Source of the DNA: Sphingobacteriaceae bacterium | GTDB lineage: Bacteria > Bacteroidota > Bacteroidia > Sphingobacteriales > Sphingobacteriaceae | Assembly (NCBI GenBank): GCA_014380615.1 | Contig: JACMJM010000028.1 | Span: 1 to 56,262 of the forward strand | Direction of reading: 5' to 3' | Length of the DNA stretch: 56,262 bases | Shown: in pieces, positions 1-8,609 of the stretch | Numbering within the stretch: position 1 is the stretch's first letter | Layout: each line of letters opens with the position of its first letter | Position numbers and translations under genes: made by a program | Notes under the pieces: model-generated | Databases searched by the model: none | The model's input: only the letters and a program-made list of their open reading frames with translations | Told to the model about the DNA's origin: nothing

Positions 1-108
1 ACTGTTCAGTTAAATAATGCTCAGGGCACCTTGAGTAAATCTCAGGTTAGTCTTAAGTCTTTGCAGTCTGGTTTGGCTGCGGCCAATGCAGCAGCTCTGG
101 CATCGTAA
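1..108 (+). CDS. C-terminal 35 residues of an unrecognised protein (partial)
   Basis: Reading frame 1 is open from the first base to a TAA at 106-108 and encodes a Ser/Ala/Leu/Gln-rich tail ending AAANAAALAS-like. The composition suits a helical or coiled-coil C-terminus, but nothing identifies a family. A short stem-loop (GACAC 136-140 with GTGTC 150-154) follows the stop and could end its transcript. The gene is cut by the window edge, so the function is left open. Confidence 0.45.
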   Translation, partial: TVQLNNAQGTLSKSQVSLKSLQSGLAAANAAALAS

Positions 109-671
109 TTATGAAAGAGGTTCGAAAGCCAGCTTGACACTCATTAAAGGTGTCAGGCTAAGCTTGTCGAAATTTTTAATATTTGATCATGGATAACGTT
201 TACATAATTTTTTACCGCAACTTCTATTTCAGGACCAATGGTTTTATTCCTGCAAAATTTGTAATTCCGAAATACCTATCGTAGGATTTGTAATCCGAAT
301 AATATTTTTCCATAGCATTTTCATTCACTGTTAAGATCAGGAAGCCACACTTTCTGGAGTCTCTTTCAGACTCTGCGTTTTTAGACAAACTACCCCCATC
401 AGCCGAATGAACAGGGAAGAAACCCGCCGATTATAAGCCGGATAGCAGCGACAGCTTTTTATTTGCCCGGGATACAAGCAGCGGCTCAAATAAAAACTAC
501 AGCGAATAGCCGGGCTGCAGCAGGTAGAAACACGGAAGTGCCCTTTCAAAAAATTTAAATTGCTTTAAAGCCCTTAGCAGGAACATTCTGCAGCGTTACA
601 ACGTGCTGGTTACCGGTATCAATAAATACAATAAGGGATAATTAGCCAGATTCTTACTATTTTAGTGAACT
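109..671. other. 563-bp gap with repeat-like elements, no convincing gene
   Basis: No believable gene lies here. The stretch holds a stem-loop after the first gene (136-154), a GGCTAAGCTTGTCGAAA string at 155-171 that resembles the GAGCCTGTCGAAAG string inside the large hairpin near 18990, an inverted pair built on GGATTTGTAATCC (around 281-293), and a larger imperfect palindrome at 436-516. The last ~60 bases should hold the promoter of the GntR-type gene at 672; no clean TAnnTTTG element was found. Confidence 0.5.
436..516. repeat. Imperfect palindromic repeat, REP-like candidate
   Basis: Two ~30-nt arms lie head to head: 436-465 on the plus strand and 487-516 on the minus strand. Both begin AGCC and end AG(C)TTTTTATTTG, separated by 21 nt. 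The inner ten bases TTTTTATTTG are identical when one arm is reverse-complemented; the outer parts match only partly. This layout resembles interspersed palindromic elements. Whether it recurs in the genome cannot be seen from this window. Confidence 0.4.
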
Positions 672-1721
672 ATGTCCAAAGCATCCTCTAATAAAACGGC
701 CAGGTTTTTTGATTTTATTCACATTGATGAGTATTCTGCTACGCCAAAATACCTTCAGCTAACCAATTCCATTTTAACGGCTATTGAAACAGGCAAGATC
801 AACAAAAATGATATGCTGCCTTCTATTAATGAACTAAGCTACGAACTGGAGATCTCACGCGATACCGCGGAGAAGGGTTATAAATATTTAAAAAAAATTG
901 GTGTAATTGCCTCTATCCCTGGCAAGGGTTATTATATCGCCAGCACCGATTTTAGACAAACGCTGCGGATTTGCCTGTTTTTTAATAAACTAAGTTCGCA
1001 TAAAAAATTAATGTATGATGCGTTTATAGCTGCTTTGGGCGATCATGTGGCGGTTGATTTTTACATCTATAACAACGATTGTAAGCTGTTTAAAAGAATG
1101 CTGGCCGATAAAATGCAAGGCTATTCTCATTATGTGGTAATACCTCATTTTATAGAAGGAGGCGAGAATGCGTATGAAATTATTAACACCATACCTAAAG
1201 AAAAGCTGGTGTTACTCGATAAAAAAGTGCCTGGTGTAGACGGTGAATATGCTGCTGTGTACGAGAATTTTGAAAGCGATATATACAATGCTTTAGAACA
1301 GGCAAAAGACGTATTGAGTAAGTATCATACCATCAAACTTATTTTTCCCGAAAAAAGCTACTATCCTAAAGAGATTAAGAAGGGTTTACTTAAATTCTGC
1401 CAGCAATATGCTTTTAGCCATAAAGTGATTAGTAATATCGCGGCCGAGCCTATTGAAGAGGGGGAGGTATATATTAATTTGATGGAAGATGATTTGGTAG
1501 AGCTGATAGAAAAAATTATATCACTAAAACTGAAAGTTGGTAAGCAGGTAGGTGTAATATCTTACAATGAAACCGCTATTAAAAAAATAATTCTAAATGG
1601 TATCACAACTGTTTCAACCGACTTCTATCAAATGGGAGCGATTGCCGCAAAGATGATTTTAGAAAATTCCAGAGCGCATGTAGAAGTGCCGTTTAACCTT
1701 ACGTTAAGGCCTTCTTTATAA
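672..1721 (+). CDS. GntR-family transcriptional regulator with sugar-binding-like C-terminal domain
   Basis: The 349-residue protein has an N-terminal winged helix-turn-helix of GntR type (about residues 15-90). Its recognition helix is near SRDTAEKGYKYL, and the wing reads IPGKGYYI. The remaining ~250 residues resemble the LacI-type periplasmic-binding-protein-like effector domain that many Bacteroidota GntR regulators carry, so a sugar or sugar phosphate is the likely ligand (inference). It lies 40 bp upstream of the GH15 gene on the same strand and is probably co-transcribed with it. By position it would control the trehalose/glucan genes next door. The specific effector cannot be read from the sequence. 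Confidence 0.85.
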   Translation: MSKASSNKTARFFDFIHIDEYSATPKYLQLTNSILTAIETGKINKNDMLPSINELSYELEISRDTAEKGYKYLKKIGVIASIPGKGYYIASTDFRQTLRICLFFNKLSSHKKLMYDAFIAALGDHVAVDFYIYNNDCKLFKRMLADKMQGYSHYVVIPHFIEGGENAYEIINTIPKEKLVLLDKKVPGVDGEYAAVYENFESDIYNALEQAKDVLSKYHTIKLIFPEKSYYPKEIKKGLLKFCQQYAFSHKVISNIAAEPIEEGEVYINLMEDDLVELIEKIISLKLKVGKQVGVISYNETAIKKIILNGITTVSTDFYQMGAIAAKMILENSRAHVEVPFNLTLRPSL

Positions 1722-1761
1722 AATTTAAAAACTAGTTTGCTTTTATTCTGTAATAAAAGCA

Positions 1762-3543
1762 ATGGAAAAACATTTGTATGAGACAGGTATTATCGGCAAT
1801 TGCGCCTACCTGGCACATGTTCATAAAAACACTAATATATCCTGGCTATGCTGGCCTCGTTTCGATAGCTCGTTTGTTTTCGGATCGTTACTGGATACCA
1901 ATAAAGGAGGGGAATTTACTATCCTTCCTACAACTAACTATACTTCAAATCAGTTCTATCTTGAGAATACCAATGTGCTCTGCACCGAGATAACCTGCGA
2001 AAACGGGCGGTACCGGGTGGTTGATGTTGCGCCACGGTTTCAACAATATGATCGCTTTTTTAAGCCCTTGATGCTTATCCGGAAGATCGAACCGATTGAA
2101 GGGAATCCGGTGATAAGAGTGAAATGCGAACCTGTTTGCGACTACGGAAAGATAAAATTAAAACCTCATCGCGGCAGCAACCATGTGGAATTTGAAGGTT
2201 GCGAAGATCACATTCGATTAACTACCAATATCCCGATCAGTTATTTATCGGAAGATACCAGCTTTGTTTTAAACGAAGTAAAATACCTGGTTTTGACTTA
2301 CGGGCAGCCGCTGGAAGCTCCGCTTATGAGTACGGCGGAAACCTTTATCCGCGAAACCGTGACTTACTGGCGCACCTGGATCAAGCACTCCAACATGGCC
2401 GGTTTTTATCAGGAATATGTAATCCGCTCGGCCTTGGCTTTAAAGATCCATCAGTACGAGGATACAGGTGCCATAATTGCGGCAAGTACTACAAGCCTGC
2501 CCGAATACGATGGCAGCGGGCGTAATTGGGATTACCGCTTTTGCTGGTTGCGGGATACGTATTATGTTATTTCGGCATTAAATCACATCGGGCATTTCGA
2601 AGAAATGGAGCGCTACTTTAATTATGTAGCGGGAATTTCGGTAACGGAGACTTACCGTTATCAGCCGTTGTACGCTATTGACGGAAAAGCAGAACTTGAA
2701 GAGAGAATTCTTGATCATTTGGAGGGCTATAAAGGCAATAAACCAGTGCGTATTGGTAATCAGGCTTCGGAGCATATTCAAAACGATATTTACGGGCAGG
2801 TGATGATCTCTATAATGCCTTTATATATCGATCATCGTTTTGTTTTTCGGGAGCGTAAAGATTCCATCCGCTGGATTGAAACCGTGCTCACAAAAATAGA
2901 ACGTACTATTGATGAGAAAGACGCCGGAATATGGGAGTTCAGAAATATTGCGAATGTACATTGTTACAGCAACCTGTTTCAATGGGCGGGATGTGCTGCC
3001 GCGGCTAAGATGGCTAGAACCATCGAGAATAAGGAATTAGAAGAAAAAGCTCTAATGCTTCAGCAAAAGGCTGCCGATCATATCGAAAGCTGCTACGATC
3101 CTGTTCGGAAAGTGTATACCAATGCGGCGGGAGGAAAATATCTCGACGCCAGTACCTTGCAGTTGATTATGATGAACTATCTGGATCCGGCATCCGATAG
3201 GGCAAAAGATCATCTTAAAGCATTAGAAGCTGAACTTAAAACGCCTAAAGGCTTGTTCTATCGCTACCTGCATGAAGATGATTTTGGTAAACCAAAGACA
3301 ACCTTCCTTATTTGTGCTTTTTGGTATGTTGAAGCCCTGGCTTGTGTGGGGCGAGTTGATGATGCCATACGTGAATTCGAAAATATCATTCAGTATTGTA
3401 ACCACCTGAAGCTTTTCAGCGAAGATGTAGACGAAAACACCGGCAGCATGTGGGGGAATTTTCCTCAGGCATACAGTCATGTTGGGTTAATGAATGCGGC
3501 TTACCGCATAGCTATGAAGTTAGACAGGCCGGTGTTTCTTTAA
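1762..3543 (+). CDS. GH15-family glucan hydrolase, trehalase-like
   Basis: The 593-residue protein has the two-part design of bacterial GH15 enzymes. An N-terminal trehalase-like beta domain (IGNCAYLAH and WLCWPRFDSSFVFGSLLD, residues ~10-45) is followed by an (alpha/alpha)6 barrel. GRNWDYRFCWLRD near residue 253 is the substrate-site signature. GIWE near 388 carries the probable general acid Glu, and FSEDVDENTG near 551 the probable general base. There is no signal peptide, so it should act in the cytoplasm. It runs tail to tail with the trehalose-6-phosphate synthase/phosphatase gene and overlaps it by 4 bp, so trehalase is a better guess than glucoamylase. Substrate specificity is inferred from context and N-domain similarity only. 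Confidence 0.85.
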   Translation: MEKHLYETGIIGNCAYLAHVHKNTNISWLCWPRFDSSFVFGSLLDTNKGGEFTILPTTNYTSNQFYLENTNVLCTEITCENGRYRVVDVAPRFQQYDRFFKPLMLIRKIEPIEGNPVIRVKCEPVCDYGKIKLKPHRGSNHVEFEGCEDHIRLTTNIPISYLSEDTSFVLNEVKYLVLTYGQPLEAPLMSTAETFIRETVTYWRTWIKHSNMAGFYQEYVIRSALALKIHQYEDTGAIIAASTTSLPEYDGSGRNWDYRFCWLRDTYYVISALNHIGHFEEMERYFNYVAGISVTETYRYQPLYAIDGKAELEERILDHLEGYKGNKPVRIGNQASEHIQNDIYGQVMISIMPLYIDHRFVFRERKDSIRWIETVLTKIERTIDEKDAGIWEFRNIANVHCYSNLFQWAGCAAAAKMARTIENKELEEKALMLQQKAADHIESCYDPVRKVYTNAAGGKYLDASTLQLIMMNYLDPASDRAKDHLKALEAELKTPKGLFYRYLHEDDFGKPKTTFLICAFWYVEALACVGRVDDAIREFENIIQYCNHLKLFSEDVDENTGSMWGNFPQAYSHVGLMNAAYRIAMKLDRPVFL

Positions 3544-5732
3544 AAATACTCTGATGAAATGAAAGTAAGGCCTCTTAATAAGCGCCTTACTTCCCTAAAA
3601 TCTCTTAAATAAAACCTGGCGGCAGATATATTGCCACCAATCTTTATTGTAAATGAATCGCCGGGAACAGCTTTAAAAATATCTTCATCGGTATGGTCGT
3701 CGCCCATGGCCATAACGAAATCATACTCCTGCTCTTCAAGCCATCGCAGCGCAATTTTGCCCTTGTTTACTTCAATGTTTTTAATTTCAATCACCTTGTT
3801 TCCCGGAAGGATTTGTAATCCCTTATCAGCGGTAATAAATCGCAGATCATTCATTAACTCGTTGGCTCTTAAATCACCCAGTCCTTCTTCAACTTTTCGG
3901 TAATGAAACACCAGTGAAAAGCTTTTTTCTTCGATGAAGGAACCGGGGGTACGATCTACATAGCGTTCAAGTACGGGTAAGATGTCTTGTTTCCATTGGC
4001 TGTAAAGTCCGGGCAATTGAATCCAGTCGTGATGTTGTTTTTTGGTCCATGCTCCATGTTCGGCAATAATATCGATAGGAAGTTTTGAGAACCACTCTTC
4101 GAGCGTTTCATGTTTTCTGCCACTGATAATAACCACATGGTTGGCGGGGTCTGAGGCGAGTTGTTTTAAAATTTCGTATAGATCTTCATCGGGGAATGCC
4201 ATATCTATCTCGGGTTGGAAACCTACAAGAGTGCCGTCGTAATCAAGAAATATAATTCTTTTTCCTGCCTTTAGGTATTCGTGTTCAAGAGCAGAGCGGC
4301 TGTCTCTTATTAAGTGTTTGGCTTTCATAGATTCTTGTAAGTCTTTTACTTCGTTTAGTTTGTCCATATAGATTTTTACCCAATGCCTGATATTGAATTT
4401 GGACACCACACTGCGCAGTTTTTTCATCCGCTGTTGCTGTTCTTCAACACTCATGTTTAATGCCTGAATTATTGCGGCAGATATTTCGGACGTATTGTTG
4501 GGATTGACTATAAGAGCATCAATTAATTCTTTAGCCGAACCCGCCATTTCACTTAAAATAAGAACGCCGGTATCGCTTGTTCGGCTGGCTACATATTCTT
4601 TACTTACAAGGTTCATGCCGTCGCGCATGGGGGTAACTAAACAAACATCCGCCATGTTATAAAGGGCAGACAGCATGCTCTCGGTAACCGAGCGGTAGTA
4701 GTAATGTACAGGCAGCCAGTTTAGCGTTCGATACCTGGAATTGATATTGCCGGCCATCTTATCAATTTCATCACGTAATTCTTTATACCGGGGAACAGTG
4801 TCTCTCGATGGCACTACTATCATATAAAGAATAACTTTTTCAACATACTCAGGATATTGTTGAAGGAGCAGGTCAAAAGCTTCCAGTCGTTGCAGAATAC
4901 CTTTACTATAATCAAGCCGGTCTATCGACAGTACCATCTTAAATCCGTCGAAACTTTGTTTCAATTCGTTTACCTGATTGATTACCTGTTCTTCGCCAGG
5001 CATTGATTCAAATTTTTTGTTGTCAATTCCCATCGGAAAAGACTCTACCACTACTGGTCTGTCGTTATACGTAATTACATTGGATAACGAATGAACCGGA
5101 AGGAGCCTGGTTGTAGCACTGATAAAATGACGTGCGTCGTCGAACGTATGGAACCCGATCAGGTCGGCACCAAGCATATTTTCGAGGATTTCTATGCGCC
5201 AGGGAATCAGTCTGAAAAGTTCTGAACTGGGAAATGGAATATGCTGGAAAAAGCCGATCGTAATATCGGGATATACCGCCCGGATGAGTCCCGGTAAAAG
5301 CAGTAATTGATAGTCATGAACCCAGATAATATCATCCGGCTCGGCAATTTCCAAAACGGCGTCTCTGAATTTTGCGTTTACCTCTTTATAGCTTTCCCAA
5401 TAGGTTTTTTCATACTTTGCATAAGTAGAATGGTAATGAAATACCGGCCACAATACCTCGTTCGAAAAGCCCTCGTAATAGTTGCTGATATCATCCGGGG
5501 AAAGAAACACCGGGCAAAGATTTATCAGGGAGAGTTTTGCTTTTATCTGTTCTTTGGCCTCATTTGTATGTGCCTCAATTCCTGGCCAGCCAATCCACAT
5601 ATTCTCACCTTGCTGATATATCGCACCCAAGCCCGTAGCTAATCCGCCTTCACTTCGTTTTAATTCATATCCGCCATTATTCTCATAGATCTTTACCGGC
5701 AGTCTGTTTGAGATAATGATTGTTTTACTCAT
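3540..5732 (-). CDS. otsAB: Bifunctional trehalose-6-phosphate synthase/phosphatase
   Basis: This 730-residue fusion makes trehalose from UDP-glucose and glucose-6-phosphate in two steps. Residues 1 to ~465 are a GT20 synthase: [40 protein letters not shown] near 272 and [10 protein letters not shown]. Residues ~490-730 are a HAD-type phosphatase: FLDYDGTL with the nucleophile Asp near 497, IISGR, and [11 protein letters not shown] near 675 for magnesium binding. In E. coli these are separate proteins (OtsA, OtsB); fusions are common in Bacteroidota and eukaryotes. It converges on the GH15 gene, so synthesis and breakdown of trehalose sit together. No signal peptide; cytoplasmic. Confidence 0.96.
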   Translation of the reverse strand: MSKTIIISNRLPVKIYENNGGYELKRSEGGLATGLGAIYQQGENMWIGWPGIEAHTNEAKEQIKAKLSLINLCPVFLSPDDISNYYEGFSNEVLWPVFHYHSTYAKYEKTYWESYKEVNAKFRDAVLEIAEPDDIIWVHDYQLLLLPGLIRAVYPDITIGFFQHIPFPSSELFRLIPWRIEILENMLGADLIGFHTFDDARHFISATTRLLPVHSLSNVITYNDRPVVVESFPMGIDNKKFESMPGEEQVINQVNELKQSFDGFKMVLSIDRLDYSKGILQRLEAFDLLLQQYPEYVEKVILYMIVVPSRDTVPRYKELRDEIDKMAGNINSRYRTLNWLPVHYYYRSVTESMLSALYNMADVCLVTPMRDGMNLVSKEYVASRTSDTGVLILSEMAGSAKELIDALIVNPNNTSEISAAIIQALNMSVEEQQQRMKKLRSVVSKFNIRHWVKIYMDKLNEVKDLQESMKAKHLIRDSRSALEHEYLKAGKRIIFLDYDGTLVGFQPEIDMAFPDEDLYEILKQLASDPANHVVIISGRKHETLEEWFSKLPIDIIAEHGAWTKKQHHDWIQLPGLYSQWKQDILPVLERYVDRTPGSFIEEKSFSLVFHYRKVEEGLGDLRANELMNDLRFITADKGLQILPGNKVIEIKNIEVNKGKIALRWLEEQEYDFVMAMGDDHTDEDIFKAVPGDSFTIKIGGNISAARFYLRDFREVRRLLRGLTFISSEYF

Positions 5733-5811
5733 AAGTAGATGCTTTATAATAAAAGCGTTTTAAGCGGCAATGTGTTTGCCCCAGAATTTTTTAGTGCCGT
5801 GCTTTATTAAC

Positions 5812-5827
5812 ATTGTTTGTTAACAAT
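5812..5827. promoter_or_regulatory. Palindromic site upstream of otsAB, possible operator
   Basis: ATTGTTTGTTAACAAT has six-base arms (ATTGTT and AACAAT) around four bases. It lies 80 bp upstream of the trehalose synthase start, in the divergent gap before the small gene at 5923. A second small dyad, GGCAA/TTGCC, is at 5765-5779. A repressor or activator such as the GntR-type protein at 672 could bind here. This rests on symmetry alone. Confidence 0.25.
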
Positions 5828-5922
5828 TGCCAGTAAAAAATAATATTTATCAGAACCTAATGGATATGAGGCTGTTAAAGTTTCGGTGGATAATAAGAAT
5901 GAAACCATAAATCCATGAAATC

Positions 5923-6216
5923 ATGACACAGAACAAAGCGCTCTCTATTAAAAACTGGATCAAAGAGATGGGGTTCAAGCTCAGTAAATCACATCTTTTA
6001 GAACACGGTACCCGCAAAATTAAGTACTATACCCTGGGTAACTTCGGGGTGTATGAAGAAACCCGGCCTTCAATAAAGTCTGAAAGTTCAGAAAAAAAAC
6101 AGAAGTTTATTTCATGGACACCCTGGGGTGATGATGTTGAAATCAACTCGGTGAAAGACTTAAGCAAAGCCTATGAGGATTTTATTAAGTACAATCCCAA
6201 TCTGGTGCTGAATTGA
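5923..6216 (+). CDS. Small protein of unknown function (97 aa)
   Basis: I do not recognise this protein. It is 97 residues long, soluble and rich in Lys/Ser/Glu, with aromatic pairs such as KYYTLGNFGVYEETRP and FISWTPWGDD. It has no signal peptide, membrane segment or cysteine motif. A predicted N-terminal helix (IKNWIKEMGFKLSKSHLLEH) followed by beta-rich sequence suggests a compact folded domain. Codon use looks like its neighbours. It stands alone between the divergent trehalose gene and the convergent dehydrogenase. Coding is supported by length, clean start and natural composition. Confidence 0.65.
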   Translation: MTQNKALSIKNWIKEMGFKLSKSHLLEHGTRKIKYYTLGNFGVYEETRPSIKSESSEKKQKFISWTPWGDDVEINSVKDLSKAYEDFIKYNPNLVLN

Positions 6217-6245
6217 TGGTTATGAGGACTATTGATTTATGCACA

Positions 6246-7178
6246 TTATACCGGAAGCATCTTAAGTTTCTCAGCCAAAACCTCTGAAATCTTCCGGTAT
6301 GACTCGAATGTCCAGCCGCCAACATGCGGGCTAAGTATTACTTTCTCTTCTTTAACCAATTCTTCAAACCAGCTTTGTTCTCCAAGCCCAGGGAATTTTT
6401 CGCTCTCCAGAACATCCAATCCTGCGCCAAGTATCTTACCGGCTTTAATGGCATTTAATACGGCCTTAGTGTTTACAATCTCACCCCTCGACGTATTTAA
6501 AAAGAATATTGGCTTTTTAAAGTGAAGAAGATATTCCTCATCCACAAGCTTTTGGGTTTCTCTTTTGAGTGGGATGTGAAGACTCAGAATGTCAGAATAC
6601 TTAACTATCTGCTCCATGCTTACCTCATTGGCAAACTCATCACTAAAGCCCGATTGATACTTATCGTAAGCAATTACATTCGCCTCAAAACTTTTTAATC
6701 TTTTGGCGAAGCTTCTGCCCATAAATCCGTAGCCAATAATTCCTACCGTTTTGCCCTTTAACTCGTAGCCCCGGTTACCTTCCCGATCCCAAATGCCGTT
6801 CCGTACTTCAATATCAGCCTTTCGTAAGTTGTTCATTAAACATAAAAGCATGCCCATGGCATGTTCTGCCAAGGCGGTGCGGTTGCCTTCGGGAGCGTTA
6901 ATGCACTGTATGTTTTTTTGAGAGGCGTATAAAAAATCTATATTATCCATTCCGGCCCCGGCTCTGGCTATAAATCGTAAATTGGTTCCGGCGTCTATAA
7001 TCTCCTTGTCGATATTGAACTTTGTACGGATAGCAATGCCGGTATATTCGTGAATCACTGCCAGGGTCTCTTGGCGCGAAAGTTCGGGTTTCTCGTCAAC
7101 GGTATAACCAAGCTTCTCGGCTTCCTCTTTAAAAATAGGGTGAAGTTTATCTGCTATTAAGATCTTTCTGCTCGACAT
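6246..7178 (-). CDS. D-2-hydroxyacid dehydrogenase (phosphoglycerate dehydrogenase-like)
   Basis: This 310-residue cytoplasmic NAD-dependent enzyme belongs to the D-isomer-specific 2-hydroxyacid dehydrogenase family. The NAD-binding motif VGIIGYGFMG is near residue 145. The catalytic set is Arg in NTSRGE (~229), Glu in LDVLESEK (~256) and His in LSPHVGGW (~282). It lacks the C-terminal ACT domain of full-length SerA, so it is the short form, and the substrate may be 3-phosphoglycerate or another 2-oxoacid. The ATG at 7178 (MSSRKILIADK) is preferred. The longer frame to 7208 starts with a TTG inside a TACCTTTG promoter element. Convergent with the small gene at 5923. Confidence 0.88.
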   Translation of the reverse strand: MSSRKILIADKLHPIFKEEAEKLGYTVDEKPELSRQETLAVIHEYTGIAIRTKFNIDKEIIDAGTNLRFIARAGAGMDNIDFLYASQKNIQCINAPEGNRTALAEHAMGMLLCLMNNLRKADIEVRNGIWDREGNRGYELKGKTVGIIGYGFMGRSFAKRLKSFEANVIAYDKYQSGFSDEFANEVSMEQIVKYSDILSLHIPLKRETQKLVDEEYLLHFKKPIFFLNTSRGEIVNTKAVLNAIKAGKILGAGLDVLESEKFPGLGEQSWFEELVKEEKVILSPHVGGWTFESYRKISEVLAEKLKMLPV

Positions 7179-7205
7179 TAATTTTTTTTGAGGTCGTATA
7201 TCATA

Positions 7206-7213
7206 CAAAGGTA
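7206..7213 (-). promoter_or_regulatory. Promoter -7 element for the 2-hydroxyacid dehydrogenase
   Basis: On the minus strand this reads TACCTTTG, a full match to the Bacteroidota TAnnTTTG element, 27 nt before the ATG at 7178. Transcription would begin roughly 20 nt before the ATG, which rules out the upstream TTG as the start. No clear -33 TTG was found. Confidence 0.6.
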
Positions 7214-7311
7214 CACCGTTCTGATTTGTTCCGGGATAAATTTGTTCATTTGCTTAGATCACATCTCATCCTCTAATTGTTATCTTTAACTTGTACGTTT
7301 ACCACCCTTTT

Positions 7312-7857
7312 ATGAAACTTCTACTGACATTGTTTTGTATTTCTCTCCTCCCCCTGGGGGCCTACTCGCAAGATCAGAAAGTCGCGATTAGTACCAATGT
7401 GTTGAACTTTGTTGTAGGAGGGCCTTCTCTGGCCATAAGTTACAGGCAATCACCAAAGTGGGGGTTTCAGCTCTACGGGTCGTACGGGCGCTTCAACTAT
7501 CTTCCTTCATCCGAAACTTATAACTTTAAAACAGGCATAATTGATCTCAGATATTCATTGTATGAGTTCCTATACGTCGGCCCATATCTCAGGTATATTG
7601 AGAAGGAAGTAAAAAGAGAAGGATACATACACCCTACAGGTTTTTTTTCTATTGGTTCAAGAGATTTTCGGGGTAAAGGAATTTCATCGGGGCTTGTATT
7701 GGGTTTGGTGCTGCCAGATTCCGAATGGTTAAATGTAGAGGCTTTCGCTGGTGCGGGATACGGATTATTTCTATCCCAAAAAGATTATTCGGGCGATGAT
7801 AAACGGAAGGATTTTTACGATGTCCGGATTGGATTATTGTTTGGACTGAAGTTATAG
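7312..7857 (+). CDS. Small outer-membrane beta-barrel-type protein
   Basis: The 181-residue protein starts with a signal peptide (MKLLLTLFCISLLPLGAYSQ, cleavage after AYSQ). Alternating hydrophobic and polar beta strands with many Tyr/Gly/Phe follow, ending GLLFGLKL, as in small outer-membrane beta-barrels of Bacteroidota. The opening VAISTNVLNFVVGGPSLAISY resembles DUF3575-type proteins, but I am not certain of the family. The ATG at 7312 gives the proper signal peptide; the upstream frame start adds seven unneeded residues. Its 3' end overlaps the displaced rsmA remnant on the opposite strand, so rsmA originally converged on this gene. Confidence 0.7.
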   Translation: MKLLLTLFCISLLPLGAYSQDQKVAISTNVLNFVVGGPSLAISYRQSPKWGFQLYGSYGRFNYLPSSETYNFKTGIIDLRYSLYEFLYVGPYLRYIEKEVKREGYIHPTGFFSIGSRDFRGKGISSGLVLGLVLPDSEWLNVEAFAGAGYGLFLSQKDYSGDDKRKDFYDVRIGLLFGLKL

Positions 7858-7921
7858 TGAAGAACTTATTCTGTTGGTAAGCTTTACAAAGTCGTCAACC
7901 GTCAGTTTTTAAATCCGGCAT
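7852..7921 (-). pseudogene. Displaced remnant of the rsmA 3' end
   Basis: Read on the minus strand, this encodes MPDLK, then after a deletion and frame change LTVDDFVKLTNRISSSL and a stop. The intact rsmA ends MLDLRAERLTVGDFVELTNK. Hand alignment over 18 shared codons gives 13 identical residues and 37 of 54 identical bases, so it is a diverged homologue and not a fresh duplicate. Its stop overlaps the end of the gene at 7312, as expected for the ancestral convergent rsmA terminus. The module at 7922-8689 now separates it from rsmA. Confidence 0.7.
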
Positions 7922-7928
7922 TTAGTAG

Positions 7929-7936
7929 TAAATTTG
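7929..7936 (+). promoter_or_regulatory. Promoter -7 element of the nucleotidyltransferase module
   Basis: TAAATTTG fully matches TAnnTTTG and lies 32 nt before the ATG at 7969. It sits just inside the inferred left edge of the inserted module (about 7922), so the module probably carries its own promoter. Confidence 0.5.
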
Positions 7937-7968
7937 ATAATAAGAAGGTACTTCCTCTTAGTCTTATT

Positions 7969-8154
7969 ATGGAAAAAGTGATAAATATAATAAAACAAGA
8001 TGAGCAGGACGATCAGTATATTTCCTTTTGGCTCTCTAAAACCGCATCCGAACGTTTACAGGAAGTTACGCGATTAAGGTTGCATTATTTCACATGGCTT
8101 AACCAATCCTTTCCTCAGCATATTGAGAAAGTCGTCACTCACCGTACGTTATGA
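7969..8154 (+). CDS. Small partner protein of a nucleotidyltransferase pair (61 aa)
   Basis: The 61-residue protein contains FWLSKTASERLQEVTRLRLHYFTWL, split here as FWLSKTASERLQEV and TRLRLHYFTWL. That pattern is typical of the small protein encoded directly before DUF6036/AbiEii-like nucleotidyltransferases in Bacteroidota. Its stop TGA (8152-8154) overlaps the ATG at 8151 of the next gene in an ATGA junction, which implies translational coupling. It may act as the antitoxin or partner of a toxin-antitoxin-like pair; that role is inference from the pairing. It may be near the full family length, perhaps with a shortened C-terminus. Confidence 0.7.
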   Translation: MEKVINIIKQDEQDDQYISFWLSKTASERLQEVTRLRLHYFTWLNQSFPQHIEKVVTHRTL

Positions 8155-8609
8155 TTTTTGAATAGGATTTTCAGGAATTTATAGAACTGTTAAATAAATA
8201 CGAAGTTAAGTACATGGTAGTAGGAGCTCATGCGCTGGCTTTTCACGGTAAACCCCGGCATACCGGCGATCTTGATATTTGGATAAAACCAAGTGATGAA
8301 AATGCTGACAGAATGATGGGAGTACTTAAAGACTTTGGATTCAGTTCTTTAAACCTTTCAAAATCTGACTTTCTAAAAGAAAACTATGTTACACAATTAG
8401 GATATCCGCCTTTGCGGATCGACCTGTTGAATTCCATCCCCGGTGTGCATTTTGATGAAGCCTTAGAAAGTAGCTTAAATACGTCTATTGATGACTTAAC
8501 AATTTGTTATATCGGACTGGACGAACTTATAAAAAACAAGGTTTCTACAGGGCGTAAGCAAGATATAGCAGATGTGGAAAGCCTGGAAAAATTAAAAAAA
8601 AAGAACTAA
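8151..8609 (+). pseudogene. Nucleotidyltransferase (DUF6036/AbiEii-like) interrupted by an early amber codon
   Basis: The natural start is the ATG at 8151, overlapping the upstream stop. It gives MIFE, a TAG at 8163-8165, then DFQEFIELLNKYEVKYMVVG in the same frame. The family normally has a Lys/Glu/Asp-type residue at that place, so one base change has created the stop. From the internal ATG at 8214 a 131-residue frame still contains the nucleotidyltransferase core: GAHALAFHG, the metal-binding DLD of TGDLDIWI, and the third Asp in LRIDLL. A shortened protein could be made by reinitiation. Without the first 21 residues its helix-capped N-terminus is lost. It converges on rsmA with a 3-bp overlap. 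Confidence 0.75.

Noticed and set aside
337..549. 70-codon minus-strand frame before the GntR gene
   Set aside because: It runs through the imperfect palindrome at 436-516; its Cys/Arg-rich composition is unlike a real protein here.
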